A stretch of DNA of 64,000 nucleotides from JANPPS01 sp965246835 (lineage in GTDB: Bacteria; Pseudomonadota; Alphaproteobacteria; Acetobacterales; Acetobacteraceae): the NCBI GenBank assembly GCA_965246835.1, contig CBDFFQ010000001.1, forward strand, positions 2,356,001 through 2,420,000. The letters run 5' to 3'. The notes under the pieces are model-generated. The model was not told the DNA's origin. It saw nothing but the letters and a program-made list of their open reading frames with translations, and did no database searches. Both the position numbers and the translations under genes were made by a program. Positions 49,740-58,418 of this stretch are shown here, in pieces. Numbering within the stretch: the stretch's first letter is position 1; each line of letters opens with the position of its first letter.

Positions 49740-50378
49740 CTAGTGGCTGGCGGGGGCTCCGGCTTGCTTCAGGGGATGGGCGGTGGCGAAGGCAGGGAGT
49801 GCCATGCAGTTCGCCAGGATGTGATTCACGGCGGCGTAGGGCCGGATGTCGGCGCCGAAGCGCTGGGCGCCGGCGACGTGGCTGGCGAGGCAGATATCCG
49901 CCATTCCGGGCGCCGACCCGGCGCAGAACGGGCCGGGGCCGACCTGGGCTTCGTACCCTTGCAGGCCGAGGGTGAACCAGTGGGCGGCCCAGGCCATCCG
50001 GTCTGGCTCGGAGTAGCCGTGCTTGGCGAGCTGCTGCTGGACGCGCGGGACGACGAGGGGGTGGGTGTCGGCGACGGTCATGGCGCACAGCATGCGGACG
50101 CGGGCGCGGGCCTTGGCGTCCGTTGGGAGGAGGGCAGGTTCTGGGTGTCGCTCCTCGAGGTATTCCAGGATGGCCATGGATTGGGTGAGCACGGTGCCAT
50201 CGTGCAAAATCAGGGCGGGGACGGCGCCCATGGGATTGGTGGCGCGGAAGCCGGGCTGGTGTTGGTCCCCGGCGTCGAGATCGACGTTGATTTCCTTCGC
50301 GATGGTTATGCCCTTGAGGTTGAGCGCGATGCGGACCCGGTAGGTGGCCAGGGAGCGCCAAAAGCTATGGAGGATCAT
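49740..50378 (-). CDS. maiA: Maleylacetoacetate isomerase/zeta-class GST
   Basis: Glutathione-dependent isomerase of 212 residues in the tyrosine or related aromatic breakdown pathway. The N-terminal signature is FWRSLATYRVRIALNLKGI, with the zeta-class serine (S-x-A in place of S-x-C). It continues with NPMGAVPALILHDGTVLTQSMAILEYLEE (glutathione-binding) and DICLASHVAGAQRFG. Other pathway enzymes are not in the window. Its ATG overlaps the coiled-coil gene stop (ATGA), so it is the third gene in an operon after an ABC permease and a coiled-coil protein, an odd mixture of functions. Confidence 0.88.
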   Translation of the reverse strand: MILHSFWRSLATYRVRIALNLKGITIAKEINVDLDAGDQHQPGFRATNPMGAVPALILHDGTVLTQSMAILEYLEERHPEPALLPTDAKARARVRMLCAMTVADTHPLVVPRVQQQLAKHGYSEPDRMAWAAHWFTLGLQGYEAQVGPGPFCAGSAPGMADICLASHVAGAQRFGADIRPYAAVNHILANCMALPAFATAHPLKQAGAPASH

Positions 50379-50707
50379 TGGCGTTTTCCTGGTTCGAGGC
50401 GGGTGACGCGGTCTTCGAGGTCGGAGATGGCGATGCCGTGGCCGATGACGGAGCCGTGGTAGTCACGCACTTCACTGCGGTAGTTCAGGACGTCGTCTTT
50501 CAGGCTGAGGACGTCGTGACGAAGGGCGTTCAGCTCGGTTTGATTGGCTTTGGTGGCCAATTCGCGGCGGATCGAGGCGAGTTCCTGTTTCAGGAATGTC
50601 ATGTCCCGCTGCATGACGATGAATTGGCCCGCCAGCGTCTGCATCAATCCATAGACGGCGGCGATGTCGATCTCACCGTCACCATGCCCGTTGCCGTTGC
50701 CGCTCAT
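50375..50707 (-). CDS. Small coiled-coil protein of unknown function
   Basis: A 110-residue hydrophilic protein. An Asn/Gly/His/Asp-rich N-terminus (MSGNGNGHGDGEID) leads into two predicted coiled-coil segments: IVMQRDMTFLKQELASIRREL and HDVLSLKDDVLNYRSEVRDYHG. The end ISDLEDRVTRLE is also heptad-like. No TM helix or signal. The start at 50707 overlaps the permease stop by four bases, and its own stop overlaps maiA by four bases, so expression is coupled to both. Function unknown. Confidence 0.7.
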   Translation of the reverse strand: MSGNGNGHGDGEIDIAAVYGLMQTLAGQFIVMQRDMTFLKQELASIRRELATKANQTELNALRHDVLSLKDDVLNYRSEVRDYHGSVIGHGIAISDLEDRVTRLEPGKRQ

Positions 50708-51594
50708 TCCTTCACTGCACCCGTCAGCGAGCTGACATAGTATTCGACGAAGAAAGAATACAGCAGCGCCACCGGAATGGAGCCGAACAGGGCGCCGGCC
50801 ATGAGCGCGCCCCATTGATAGTCATCGCCCTGGACCAGCTGGGTGAGGACGGCGACGGGGACGGTCTTCTTTTCGGAGCTCTGGATGAAGGCCAGCGCGT
50901 AGATGAACTCGTTCCAGCTCAGCGTGAAGGCAAAGATGCCGGCGCTGATGAGGCCCGGGACGGCGAGGGGGAGCGTGATGCGGCGCAGGATCTGCAGGCG
51001 GGTGGCGCCGTCGATCAGGGCGCATTCCTCGAGTTCGTAGGGGATCGACTTGAAGTAGCCGATTAGGAGCCAGGTGCAGAACGGGATCAGGAAGGTGGGG
51101 TAGGTCAGGATCAGCGCCAGCGGGCTGTCGAACAGGCCGAGCTTGAACACCATGGTGGCGAGCGGGATGAACAGGATGCTGGGGGGGACGAGGTAGGCGA
51201 GATAGATGCCGAGGCCGACCCAGTTGCTGCCGCGGAAGCGGAGGCGCTGGATGGCGTAGGCGGCGAGGACGCTGGCGAAGATGCTGATGCAGGTAGCGGC
51301 GGCCGCGATGCCCATCGTGGTGAGCAGCCATTGCGGGTAGTCGGTATCGAACAGCAGTTTTTTGACGTTTTGCATCGTGGGCGATGTCACCCAGAACGGG
51401 TTGTGGTCCTTGTAGTTGTAGAGCTCGTTGTTGGGTTTGAAGGTGGTGATCGCCATCCAGTAGAACGGGAATAGCAGCACGATGATGAACAGCAGCAGCG
51501 GGACATAGAGCGTCACGATGCGGCGGGGAATGCTGTCCCAGGAGATGGCGCCCTGGCGTTCGGGGGTCGTGTTTGGAACGGTTGCGTCAGTCAT
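50704..51594 (-). CDS. Carbohydrate ABC transporter permease, MalG type
   Basis: Inner-membrane permease of 296 residues with about six TM helices, part of a CUT1-type sugar importer. The EAA loop is LEECALIDGATRLQILRRITLPLAVPGL. N-terminal RIVTLYVPLLLFIIVLLFPFYWM and the substrate-translocating helices are typical. The ATG at 51594 lies eight bases inside the end of the MalF-type gene. No ATPase gene is adjacent, so an unlinked MsmX/UgpC-like ATPase is expected. The sugar is unknown. Confidence 0.92.
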   Translation of the reverse strand: MTDATVPNTTPERQGAISWDSIPRRIVTLYVPLLLFIIVLLFPFYWMAITTFKPNNELYNYKDHNPFWVTSPTMQNVKKLLFDTDYPQWLLTTMGIAAAATCISIFASVLAAYAIQRLRFRGSNWVGLGIYLAYLVPPSILFIPLATMVFKLGLFDSPLALILTYPTFLIPFCTWLLIGYFKSIPYELEECALIDGATRLQILRRITLPLAVPGLISAGIFAFTLSWNEFIYALAFIQSSEKKTVPVAVLTQLVQGDDYQWGALMAGALFGSIPVALLYSFFVEYYVSSLTGAVKE

Positions 51595-52564
51595 TGGCTT
51601 CGCCTTGCTGCCACTTGCGGCGGGCGAGGCCGAAATAGCTGATGAGGGTGGCGGCGACGAGGAAGGGGATCATGGCGACGGCAATGGCCGCACCCTCCCC
51701 AAGCTGGCCGCCGGGGATGCCGCGCTGGAAGGCGAGGGTGGCCATCAGGTGGGTCGAGTTGAACGGGCCGCCGCGGGTGATGGCGTAGACGAGCTGGAAG
51801 TCCGTGAAGGTGAACAGCACGGAGAAGGTCAGCACCACCGAGAGCACCGGCATCAGCATCGGGAGCGTCACGTTGATGAAGCGCTGCCAGGGCGTGGCGC
51901 CGTCCAGCATGGCGGCCTCGTAGAGCGAGGGCGAGATGGTTTGCAGGCCGGCCAGCAGGCTGATGGCGACGAAGGGGATGCCGCGCCAGATGTTGGCGGC
52001 GATGAGCGAGATGCGGGCGTGCCAGGGCGAGCCCAGGAAGTCGATATTGCCGTCGATCACGCCCAGGTTCTTGAGCACGTAGGAGATGATCGAGAATTGC
52101 GGGTCGTAGATCCACCAGAACGCGATGGCGGATAGCACCGTCGGCACGATCCAGGGCACCAGCACGATGGCGCGGATCAGCGATTTGAACGGAATGTTGT
52201 TGTTCAGCAGCAAGGCGAGCCAGAGGCCAAGGCCGAACTTACCGACGGTGGCGATCGCCGTGTAGAACAGGGTGTTGGTGACGCTGAGCCAGAAGATGCG
52301 GTCGTTCCAGAGGCTTTCGAAATTATCGAGGCCGACGAAGACGCCGGCGCGGCCGATCTTGGTGTCGGTGAAGGCGAGCCACATGCCGAGGCCCAGCGGG
52401 TAGGTCAGGAACACCAGCAGCAAGGCTAGGGCCGGGAACAGGCAGAGCGCGGCCAGGAAGGCGCGGTTGTCGAACAGGCGGATAAGCCACGTGTTCTCGG
52501 GCGGCGACCAGCGCCAGGGATGAGCCGCGGCCATTGTGGCCGGCGCGGCGACTTGTTCACTCAC
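51587..52564 (-). CDS. Sugar ABC transporter permease, MalF type
   Basis: Inner-membrane permease, 325 residues, six or more TM helices. The EAA loop is LYEAAMLDGATPWQRFINVTLPMLMPVL. It follows the FLTYPLGLGMWLAFTD and LVPWIVPTVLSAIAFWWIYD blocks. The GTG start at 52564 (VSEQVAAPATM) is chosen because GGAGGG lies six nt upstream; ATG 52533 and a longer frame to 52660 are alternatives. It is the first gene of this operon, divergent from ligD, so the binding-protein gene that normally precedes it is missing from its usual place. Confidence 0.92.
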   Translation of the reverse strand: MSEQVAAPATMAAAHPWRWSPPENTWLIRLFDNRAFLAALCLFPALALLLVFLTYPLGLGMWLAFTDTKIGRAGVFVGLDNFESLWNDRIFWLSVTNTLFYTAIATVGKFGLGLWLALLLNNNIPFKSLIRAIVLVPWIVPTVLSAIAFWWIYDPQFSIISYVLKNLGVIDGNIDFLGSPWHARISLIAANIWRGIPFVAISLLAGLQTISPSLYEAAMLDGATPWQRFINVTLPMLMPVLSVVLTFSVLFTFTDFQLVYAITRGGPFNSTHLMATLAFQRGIPGGQLGEGAAIAVAMIPFLVAATLISYFGLARRKWQQGEAND

Positions 52565-52658
52565 GGCGTCCCTCCGGACCTTGTTGAGGGCAGTATGCGG
52601 GAGTTGGCGCGGCGGGGCCAGAGTGGAACCAGGGTTGGTGACACTCGTTGGCGGTAGC

Positions 52659-55067
52659 ATGGGCCATTCGTTGCAGCGGTATCATGCCAAGCGGGATTTC
52701 GATCAGACGTCGGAGCCGGCTGGCGAAGCGGGGAAGGTCGAGACCCACCTGTTCGTGGTGCAGAAGCACGCGGCGACGCGATTGCATTACGATTTGCGGC
52801 TCGAGTTGGGCGGGGTGTTGAAGAGCTGGGCTGTGACGCGGGGCCCGAGCCTCGATCCCAAGGAGAAACGGCTGGCGGTGGAGGTCGAGGATCACCCGTT
52901 GGAGTATGCCGGGTTCGAGGGGCTGATCCCGGCGGGGAATTACGGCGCCGGGGCGGTGATCGTGTGGGATCGGGGCATTTGGCGGCATATCCGGCATGGG
53001 GCCGGGCTGGATGCAGCCGGGGATCTCGCGAAGGGCGAGCTGAAATTCGAGGTCGAAGCCGAGCGGATGCGGGGTGCCTGGGTGCTGGTGCGCATGAAGC
53101 CCCGGCCTGGCGAGCGACAGGTGAGTTGGCTGCTGATCAAGGAGAAGGACGCCATGGCGCAGCCGGGGAGCGGGGCGGCGCTGCTGGAGGCGGATACGTC
53201 TGTGCTGAGCGGGCGGACGCTTGCGGCGTTGCGGGAGGGGCAGCAGGCCAAGGCACCGCAACGGAAGGCGAAGGCCGCGGCGTGGCCGGGCTTCATCCCG
53301 CCGCAGCTCTGCACGGGCGCCGCGCGTGCGCCGGGTGGGGTGCCGTGGGTGCATGAGTTGAAGCTCGATGGGTATCGGATGCAGGCGCATGTCCGGGGTG
53401 GGGCGGTGACGCTGTTCACCCGCAACGGGCATGACTGGACGGACCGGTTCCCGGGCGCGGCGCCGGGTTTGGCGTCGTTGCCGGATTGCGTCGTGGATGG
53501 AGAGCTCGTGGCGCTGGACGTCGCCGGGCATCCGGATTTCGCGGCGCTGCAGGCGGCGATCGAGCGGCGGCAGACCGGGGCGCTGGTGTTCTTCGCGTTC
53601 GACTTGCTGTGGCGGGACGGGGATCAGCGGGCGCGGCCGTTGCTCGAGCGGAAGGCGGCGCTCGAGGGCCTGTTGACCGGGGAAAAGGCGGGCGTGCGAT
53701 ACCTCGCGCATTTTGAGGCGGCGGGGGACGCGGTGCTGAAATCCGCGTGCCAGCTTGGGCTCGAGGGCGTGGTGTCGAAGCGGGGGGACGCTCCGTATGC
53801 GTCGGGGCGGCAGGCCGGTTGGGTGAAGGCCAAGTGCCGGGGCCGGGACGAGTTCGTGATCGGGGGATGGAGTCGGGGTTCGGCTGGGCAGCTCGTGTTG
53901 CTGGTGGGGGCGCATCGGGAGGGTGCGCTGGTGTATTTGGGCCGGGTCGGCTCCGGGGTGGGCGGGGCGGCGGCGGATGGGTTGATGCGTCGGTTCACGG
54001 GGGCCAAGGCGTCGGTGTCGCCGTTTGCGGGGAAGGTTGCGGGGGCGGAGGGGTGGCTGAAGCCCGTGCTGGTGGCGGAGATCGAGTACGAGGGTTTCAC
54101 GGGCGAGGGCCGGTTGCGGCAGGCCTCGTTCAAGGGGGTGCGGGAGGACAAGCCGGCGGAGGATGTGGCCGTGCCGGCCGAGGTGTCTCGCGCGCCGAAA
54201 GCGGCCGCCGCTCCGGCTCCGGCGGTCAAGCTGGCGGTGTCGCATCCGGAGAAGGTGTTGTGGCCGGAAGATGGCATCACCAAGCGCGACCTCGCGGCCT
54301 ATTACGCTGCGGTCGCGGAGCGGTTGTTGCCGTATATCGCGGGGCGGGCAGTGTCGATCGTGCGGGCGCCGGATGGGATCCATGGGCAGCGATTCTTCCA
54401 GCGGCATGCGATGCGGGGCCAGTCGGCGCTGATCCATGCGGTCGAGGCCGATCCGGGGAAACCGGCCTATTTGATGGTGGATAGCGCGGAGGGGCTGGTG
54501 GCGCTGGCGCAGTTGGGGGCGCTGGAACTGCATCCCTGGGGCAGCCTGCTGAGCGATGTGACGCGGCCGGACCGGCTGGTATTCGACCTCGATCCCGATG
54601 AAGGCCTGCCGTTCGAGCGCGTGGTGGCTGGGGCGAGGGAGGTTCGGGCGCGGCTCAAGGCGGCCGGGCTGGAGGCCTTTGTGCGGACCACGGGAGGCAA
54701 GGGGTTGCATGTGGTAACGCCGCTGGTGGCGCGCGCGCAGTGGCCGGAGGCGAAGGCGTTTGCGCGCGCACTTTGCGAGGCGATGGCGGCGGACTCGCCA
54801 GACCAGTATGTCGCGGTGATGGCGAAGAAGGCGAGGGCGGGGCGGATCTTCCTCGATTACTTGAGGAACGACCGGACCAGCACCGCCGTAGCGTCGTGGT
54901 CGCCGCGGGCGCGGGCCGGGGCGGGCGTCGCGATGCCGCTGGCTTGGAGCCAGGTGGGAAAGCGGCTCGACCCGGCGGCGTTCACGATCAAGACCGCACC
55001 GAGCTTGCTGAGTCGGAACGACCCGTGGGCGGATTTCCTGGCGGCGGCGGCGCCGATCGAGGCGTGA
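52659..55067 (+). CDS. ligD: ATP-dependent DNA ligase LigD (phosphoesterase-ligase-polymerase)
   Basis: Repairs double-strand breaks with Ku by non-homologous end joining. The order is N-terminal 3'-phosphoesterase (HAATRLHYDLRLELGG, residues about 1-170), then the ATP-dependent ligase (nucleophilic K235 in ELKLDGYRM; DGELVALD, EGVVSKRG, GWVKAKC). The C-terminal polymerase/primase domain (from about 525) has catalytic D643 and D645 in FDLDPDEG and an S-x-H-like pocket. The 802-residue length fits three-domain LigD. The ATG at 52659 (MGHSLQRYHAKRDF) is preferred; upstream codons lack similarity. Diverges from the ABC operon. Confidence 0.96.
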   Translation: MGHSLQRYHAKRDFDQTSEPAGEAGKVETHLFVVQKHAATRLHYDLRLELGGVLKSWAVTRGPSLDPKEKRLAVEVEDHPLEYAGFEGLIPAGNYGAGAVIVWDRGIWRHIRHGAGLDAAGDLAKGELKFEVEAERMRGAWVLVRMKPRPGERQVSWLLIKEKDAMAQPGSGAALLEADTSVLSGRTLAALREGQQAKAPQRKAKAAAWPGFIPPQLCTGAARAPGGVPWVHELKLDGYRMQAHVRGGAVTLFTRNGHDWTDRFPGAAPGLASLPDCVVDGELVALDVAGHPDFAALQAAIERRQTGALVFFAFDLLWRDGDQRARPLLERKAALEGLLTGEKAGVRYLAHFEAAGDAVLKSACQLGLEGVVSKRGDAPYASGRQAGWVKAKCRGRDEFVIGGWSRGSAGQLVLLVGAHREGALVYLGRVGSGVGGAAADGLMRRFTGAKASVSPFAGKVAGAEGWLKPVLVAEIEYEGFTGEGRLRQASFKGVREDKPAEDVAVPAEVSRAPKAAAAPAPAVKLAVSHPEKVLWPEDGITKRDLAAYYAAVAERLLPYIAGRAVSIVRAPDGIHGQRFFQRHAMRGQSALIHAVEADPGKPAYLMVDSAEGLVALAQLGALELHPWGSLLSDVTRPDRLVFDLDPDEGLPFERVVAGAREVRARLKAAGLEAFVRTTGGKGLHVVTPLVARAQWPEAKAFARALCEAMAADSPDQYVAVMAKKARAGRIFLDYLRNDRTSTAVASWSPRARAGAGVAMPLAWSQVGKRLDPAAFTIKTAPSLLSRNDPWADFLAAAAPIEA

Positions 55068-55080
55068 TCGCCAGGGCTGG

Positions 55081-55578
55081 TCAGGCGTAGAAGCGGGCGC
55101 GGGCGAGCAGCAGCACGCTGACCTGGGCCGACATCTCCTTGAGGAAGTGACGGCGGCGGGCGTCGATTTGCCTGGGTTGGCGAAACATGACGCAGATCAC
55201 GCCAACGGCACACCGGCGTGGCCCAAGAATTCGAAGCCCGGCATAGGCGCGCACCTGCTCGTGGCGAACGATCTCGCTATCGGTGAAGCGGGTGTCGATC
55301 GCGGTATCCGTGACTTCGAGCAGACCGTCGGTCTGGATCGCCGCGTCGCAAAAGCTGTGCAGGCGGGGGTACTGGTTGGTGTGGAGACCGACATGGGCCT
55401 TGCACCACAGGCGGGCCTGATCGACCATGACCAACGCGGCAATCGGGGCATTGCAGAGCTGGGACGCCGTAAAGACGATACGGTCGAACTCAGCCTCACG
55501 CGGGCTGTCGAGGATGGCGCACTCCCGAAGGGCCAGAAGCCGATCGGAGTCCGGTGGGATAGTGCTTGTCTCGATCAT
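55081..55578 (-). CDS. GAF domain protein
   Basis: A 165-residue cytosolic single GAF domain. The family pattern is ILDSPREAEFDRIVFTASQLCNAPIAALVMVDQARLWCKAHVGL, then SFCDAAIQTDGLLEVTDTAIDTRF and YAGLRILGPRRCAVGVICVMFRQPR. It could bind a small ligand or serve as a redox/light input, but no output domain follows. It lies between ligD and ku, convergent with ligD by a 13-nt gap. Whether it regulates repair is unknown. ATG at 55578. Confidence 0.86.
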   Translation of the reverse strand: MIETSTIPPDSDRLLALRECAILDSPREAEFDRIVFTASQLCNAPIAALVMVDQARLWCKAHVGLHTNQYPRLHSFCDAAIQTDGLLEVTDTAIDTRFTDSEIVRHEQVRAYAGLRILGPRRCAVGVICVMFRQPRQIDARRRHFLKEMSAQVSVLLLARARFYA

Positions 55579-55898
55579 CCCCTCGACCCTGTACGCAAGC
55601 AGGCTGATATGTGCGGCGATCGTCGGCGGCAGTTCGCGGGGAGCCGGTGCACGAGATGCTGCGACTCGGGACCGTTCCGTCGTGCGCTAGGGATGCAAGG
55701 GGCGACGCTAGGCTGCAAGCGGTTTTTTAACGATGTGTGCTGTATGTGGGTATCGCGGTGGAAATATCGCGTGACAGGATGCCGATTCTGCCTGGTGCGG
55801 CCTTGGGTTGGGCTGCCGGGCTGATCGATCGTCAAAGCCAGCCTGGCCGGGAACTCAGGCGCGGCAGGGGTCGTTGGGGTGACGGAAGGGGAGCCGCG
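55579..55898. other. Gene-free region between the GAF gene and ku (320 nt)
   Basis: The longest stretch without an assigned gene. It is the shared upstream region of two divergent genes and should hold both promoters. It contains a short T6 run at about 55722-55727 in GCGGTTTTTTAAC and two nearby TATCGCG direct copies near 55750-55770. An in-frame extension of ku from 55737 is open but has no family likeness. No RNA gene or strong hairpin is recognised. Confidence 0.5.
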
Positions 55899-56798
55899 AT
55901 GCCGAGGCCGATTTGGGAGGGACATCTCCGCCTGTCGCTCGTGACCTGTCCGGTCGCGCTGCACAAGGCGACCAGCGAGGGGGAGGGCGTGCACTTCCAT
56001 CTGCTGCATCCGGAGACCAAGCACCGGGTGAAGCAGGCCTGGCGGGACCCCGATCTGCCCGATGCGCCGGATGTGCCGCGCTCGGCTTTGTTGCATGGGT
56101 ATGAGCTCGAAAAGGGTGAATACGTCATCGTGGATGACGCGGACCTGAAGGCGGTGCGGCTGGAGAGCACCAAGACGATCCAGATCGAGCGGTTCGTGGA
56201 CCAGGGCGAGATAGACCGGTTGTATTGGGATCAACCCTACTTCCTGGTGCCGACTGGTAAGAAGGAGCTGCAGGAGCCGTATGCCGTGATCCGGGAAGCC
56301 ATGGGCGATGCCGGGCGGGTGGCGATCGGGCGGCTGGTGATGGGCGGGCGGGAGCGGATCGTGGCGATCGAGGTGCGGCACCAGGGGCTGCTGCTGACGA
56401 CATTGCGGGCGGCCGAGGAGGTGCGGGACGAGGCGGTGGCGTTTGGCGGGATGGCTGAGGTGACGCCAGACTCGGCGATGGTGGAGATCGCGCAGGCGAT
56501 CATCGCGAAGCAGGCCGGGCCATTCGACCCGTCGGGCTTCCATGACCGGTATGCGGCGGCGGTGCGGGAGCTGGTGGCGAGCAAGGCCGGGGAGCGCGGG
56601 GCGACGGTGCCGGCGGAGGAGCCGGGTGAGAGTAATGTGATCGATCTGATGGAGGCGTTGCGGCGCAGCCTGGGCGGGTCTGCGCCAGCGGCCGACAAGA
56701 AGGCACCTAAGAAGAAGACCGCAGCCCTGGCCAAGCCAGCGGTCAAGAAGTCGGCCCCGGCGCCCGCACCGAAAACGGCCCGGCGCAAGGCGGGGTGA
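55899..56798 (+). CDS. ku: Ku protein, DNA-end binding
   Basis: Homodimeric Ku that clamps broken DNA ends and recruits LigD. The 299-residue core begins RPIWEGHLRLSLVTCPVALHKA. It contains VHFHLLHPETKHRVKQAW, the Ku core pattern KGEYVIVDDADL...ESTKTIQIERFVDQGEIDRLYWDQPYFLVP and LGGSAP. The Lys/Ala-rich tail (DKKAPKKKTAALAKPAVKK) is the basic extension found in many bacterial Ku proteins. The ATG at 55899 has a GGGGAG ribosome-binding site. The gene is co-oriented with ligD, but the GAF gene separates them. Confidence 0.95.
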   Translation: MPRPIWEGHLRLSLVTCPVALHKATSEGEGVHFHLLHPETKHRVKQAWRDPDLPDAPDVPRSALLHGYELEKGEYVIVDDADLKAVRLESTKTIQIERFVDQGEIDRLYWDQPYFLVPTGKKELQEPYAVIREAMGDAGRVAIGRLVMGGRERIVAIEVRHQGLLLTTLRAAEEVRDEAVAFGGMAEVTPDSAMVEIAQAIIAKQAGPFDPSGFHDRYAAAVRELVASKAGERGATVPAEEPGESNVIDLMEALRRSLGGSAPAADKKAPKKKTAALAKPAVKKSAPAPAPKTARRKAG

Positions 56799-57560
56799 TC
56801 AGTTCACGGCGCGGGCGAGCAGGCTGATCCCCAGTGCCAGGATGCCGAGGAAGAACAGGCGGCGGAAGGTCTCCGGGTGAACGGCACGCCGGATGCGCGT
56901 GCCCGCGGCCATACCGAGCAGGGCTGGGCCGAGGGCGAAGGCGGAGGCCCACCAGAGCGACGCGCTGCCGGGACCGAGGGCGGACGCCAGGCTGAGAGCA
57001 AGGGCGATCGTGGAAATTGTGAAGGCGAGGCCAAGCGCCTGCACCAGTTCGTCCCGATTAAAGCCTAGGGAGCCGAGATACGGCACGGCCGGAATCGCGA
57101 ACACGCCGGTGGCGGCAGCGACGAGGCCGGTGAGGAAGCCGATGATGGGGCCGAGCCAGGGCTCGGCGGCGCCGGGCACGCGCGGCAGACGGATGGGTGA
57201 AAGGCCGAGTGCGGCGTAGGCGGCAAGGGCGGCGCCGAGCAGGGCGGGCGCGAGGTGCCCGGCGCCGACCAGCCAGCCACCCGGGGTGACCAGGAACGGA
57301 ACGAAGTTTCCCGCGCAGACGGCGGCCAGCAGGGGCCAGAGGCGGCGGACAAGCGGGCGGAGGGCCGGGCCACCGACGAACTGCCAGACATTGGTGACCA
57401 TGCTGGGCACCACGACCAGAGCGGCGGCGGAAGCGGTCGGCATGACAAGGCTCAGCAGGCCGATCGAGATGAGCGGCAGGCCCATCCCGGTGACGCCCTT
57501 CACGATACCGGCGAGCAGGAAGATGGCGGCGATCGGGGCCGCGTGGTCGGGGAAGGGCAT
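56799..57560 (-). CDS. TSUP family permease, second copy
   Basis: A 253-residue inner-membrane TauE/SafE-type permease with eight hydrophobic segments. N-terminal FLLAGIVKGVTGMGLPLISIGLLSLVMP and the second repeat IIGFLTGLVAAATGVFAIPAVPYLGSLGF are the paired conserved helices. The C-terminal basic stretch RIRRAVHPETFRRLFF is typical. Substrate unknown. Its stop is immediately adjacent to the ku stop (convergent, 0-nt gap). It is the only minus-strand gene between ku and the fused epimerase. Confidence 0.87.
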   Translation of the reverse strand: MPFPDHAAPIAAIFLLAGIVKGVTGMGLPLISIGLLSLVMPTASAAALVVVPSMVTNVWQFVGGPALRPLVRRLWPLLAAVCAGNFVPFLVTPGGWLVGAGHLAPALLGAALAAYAALGLSPIRLPRVPGAAEPWLGPIIGFLTGLVAAATGVFAIPAVPYLGSLGFNRDELVQALGLAFTISTIALALSLASALGPGSASLWWASAFALGPALLGMAAGTRIRRAVHPETFRRLFFLGILALGISLLARAVN

Positions 57561-57671
57561 GGCCCAGCGTAGAGCGGGCGGAGCGGTAGGACCAACACCG
57601 GTTCCTTGTCATGCGGTCAGCAACTTTGAGCGGGCGCGAGCCGTTGGCGTGGTGGTTCAAGGGAGGCCTGC

Positions 57672-58418
57672 ATGCCGGATCACGCGGTAACCCGGCGTTC
57701 GCTGATGGCGGGAACGGCTGCCTGCGTCTTTCTGGGTGGCGGGAGCGCGCTGGCGGCAACGGTGCGTGGCAGCTTGCCGTGGCGGCCGGATGCGGGATCT
57801 CCGCCGGTGCCGGTCACGCCGGGGCCTTGGCAGTTCTTCACGCCGGAGGAGGGCGCCTTCATCGAGGCCTTGGTGGACCGGCTGATCCCAGCGGACGACG
57901 ATGTGCCGGGGGCGAAGTGGTCGGGGGTCGCGGTCTATATCGATCGGCAACTGGCCGGGCCGTATGGGACATCGGAGGCGCTGTATATGCGCCCGCCGTT
58001 CCATGAAGGCACACCGATGCAGGGGCCCCAATCGCCTCTGACGCCGGCGCAAAGATACCGGCAGTCGATCGCGGCACTGCGCCGGCATGTCGTGCAGGCG
58101 TTCGCGGGCAAGCGGGTCGAGGAGCTGTCGGAGACGCAGCGGGACGCTTTGCTGGCCGGGCTCGAGAAGGAGCAGGTGAAGTGGGAGGGAGGCCCCTCTG
58201 CGCGGGCGTTTTTCGACCTGTTGTGGAAGGACACGAAAGAAGGGTTCTTGGCCGACCCGGTATATGGCGGCAACCGGGATATGGTGAGCTGGAAGATGAT
58301 CGGCTTTCCAGGGGCGCGGTACGACTACAGCGACTGGATCGGGCGGCATAACGAGAAATACCCCCGGCCCCCCGTGAGTATCGGTGGCCGGGCGGAATGG
58401 GTCGGGGGTCGTGGCTGA
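57672..58418 (+). CDS. Gluconate 2-dehydrogenase subunit 3-like protein
   Basis: Small subunit of a membrane-bound sugar/sugar-acid dehydrogenase complex; periplasmic, 248 residues. The Tat-type signal RRSLMAGTAACVFLGGGSALA begins the protein. The body has FFTPEEGAFIEALVDRLIPADDDVPGAKWSGVAVYIDRQLAG and WKMIGFPGARYDYSDWIGRH, the gluconate_2-dh3 hallmarks. It probably carries the flavoprotein across the membrane by hitch-hiking on its Tat signal. Its TGA overlaps the ATG of the GMC gene by one base (TGATG). ATG at 57672. Confidence 0.9.
   Translation: MPDHAVTRRSLMAGTAACVFLGGGSALAATVRGSLPWRPDAGSPPVPVTPGPWQFFTPEEGAFIEALVDRLIPADDDVPGAKWSGVAVYIDRQLAGPYGTSEALYMRPPFHEGTPMQGPQSPLTPAQRYRQSIAALRRHVVQAFAGKRVEELSETQRDALLAGLEKEQVKWEGGPSARAFFDLLWKDTKEGFLADPVYGGNRDMVSWKMIGFPGARYDYSDWIGRHNEKYPRPPVSIGGRAEWVGGRG

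Noticed and set aside
55737..55898. N-terminal extension of Ku
   Set aside because: The added residues lack Ku similarity and the ATG at 55899 has a good ribosome-binding site.
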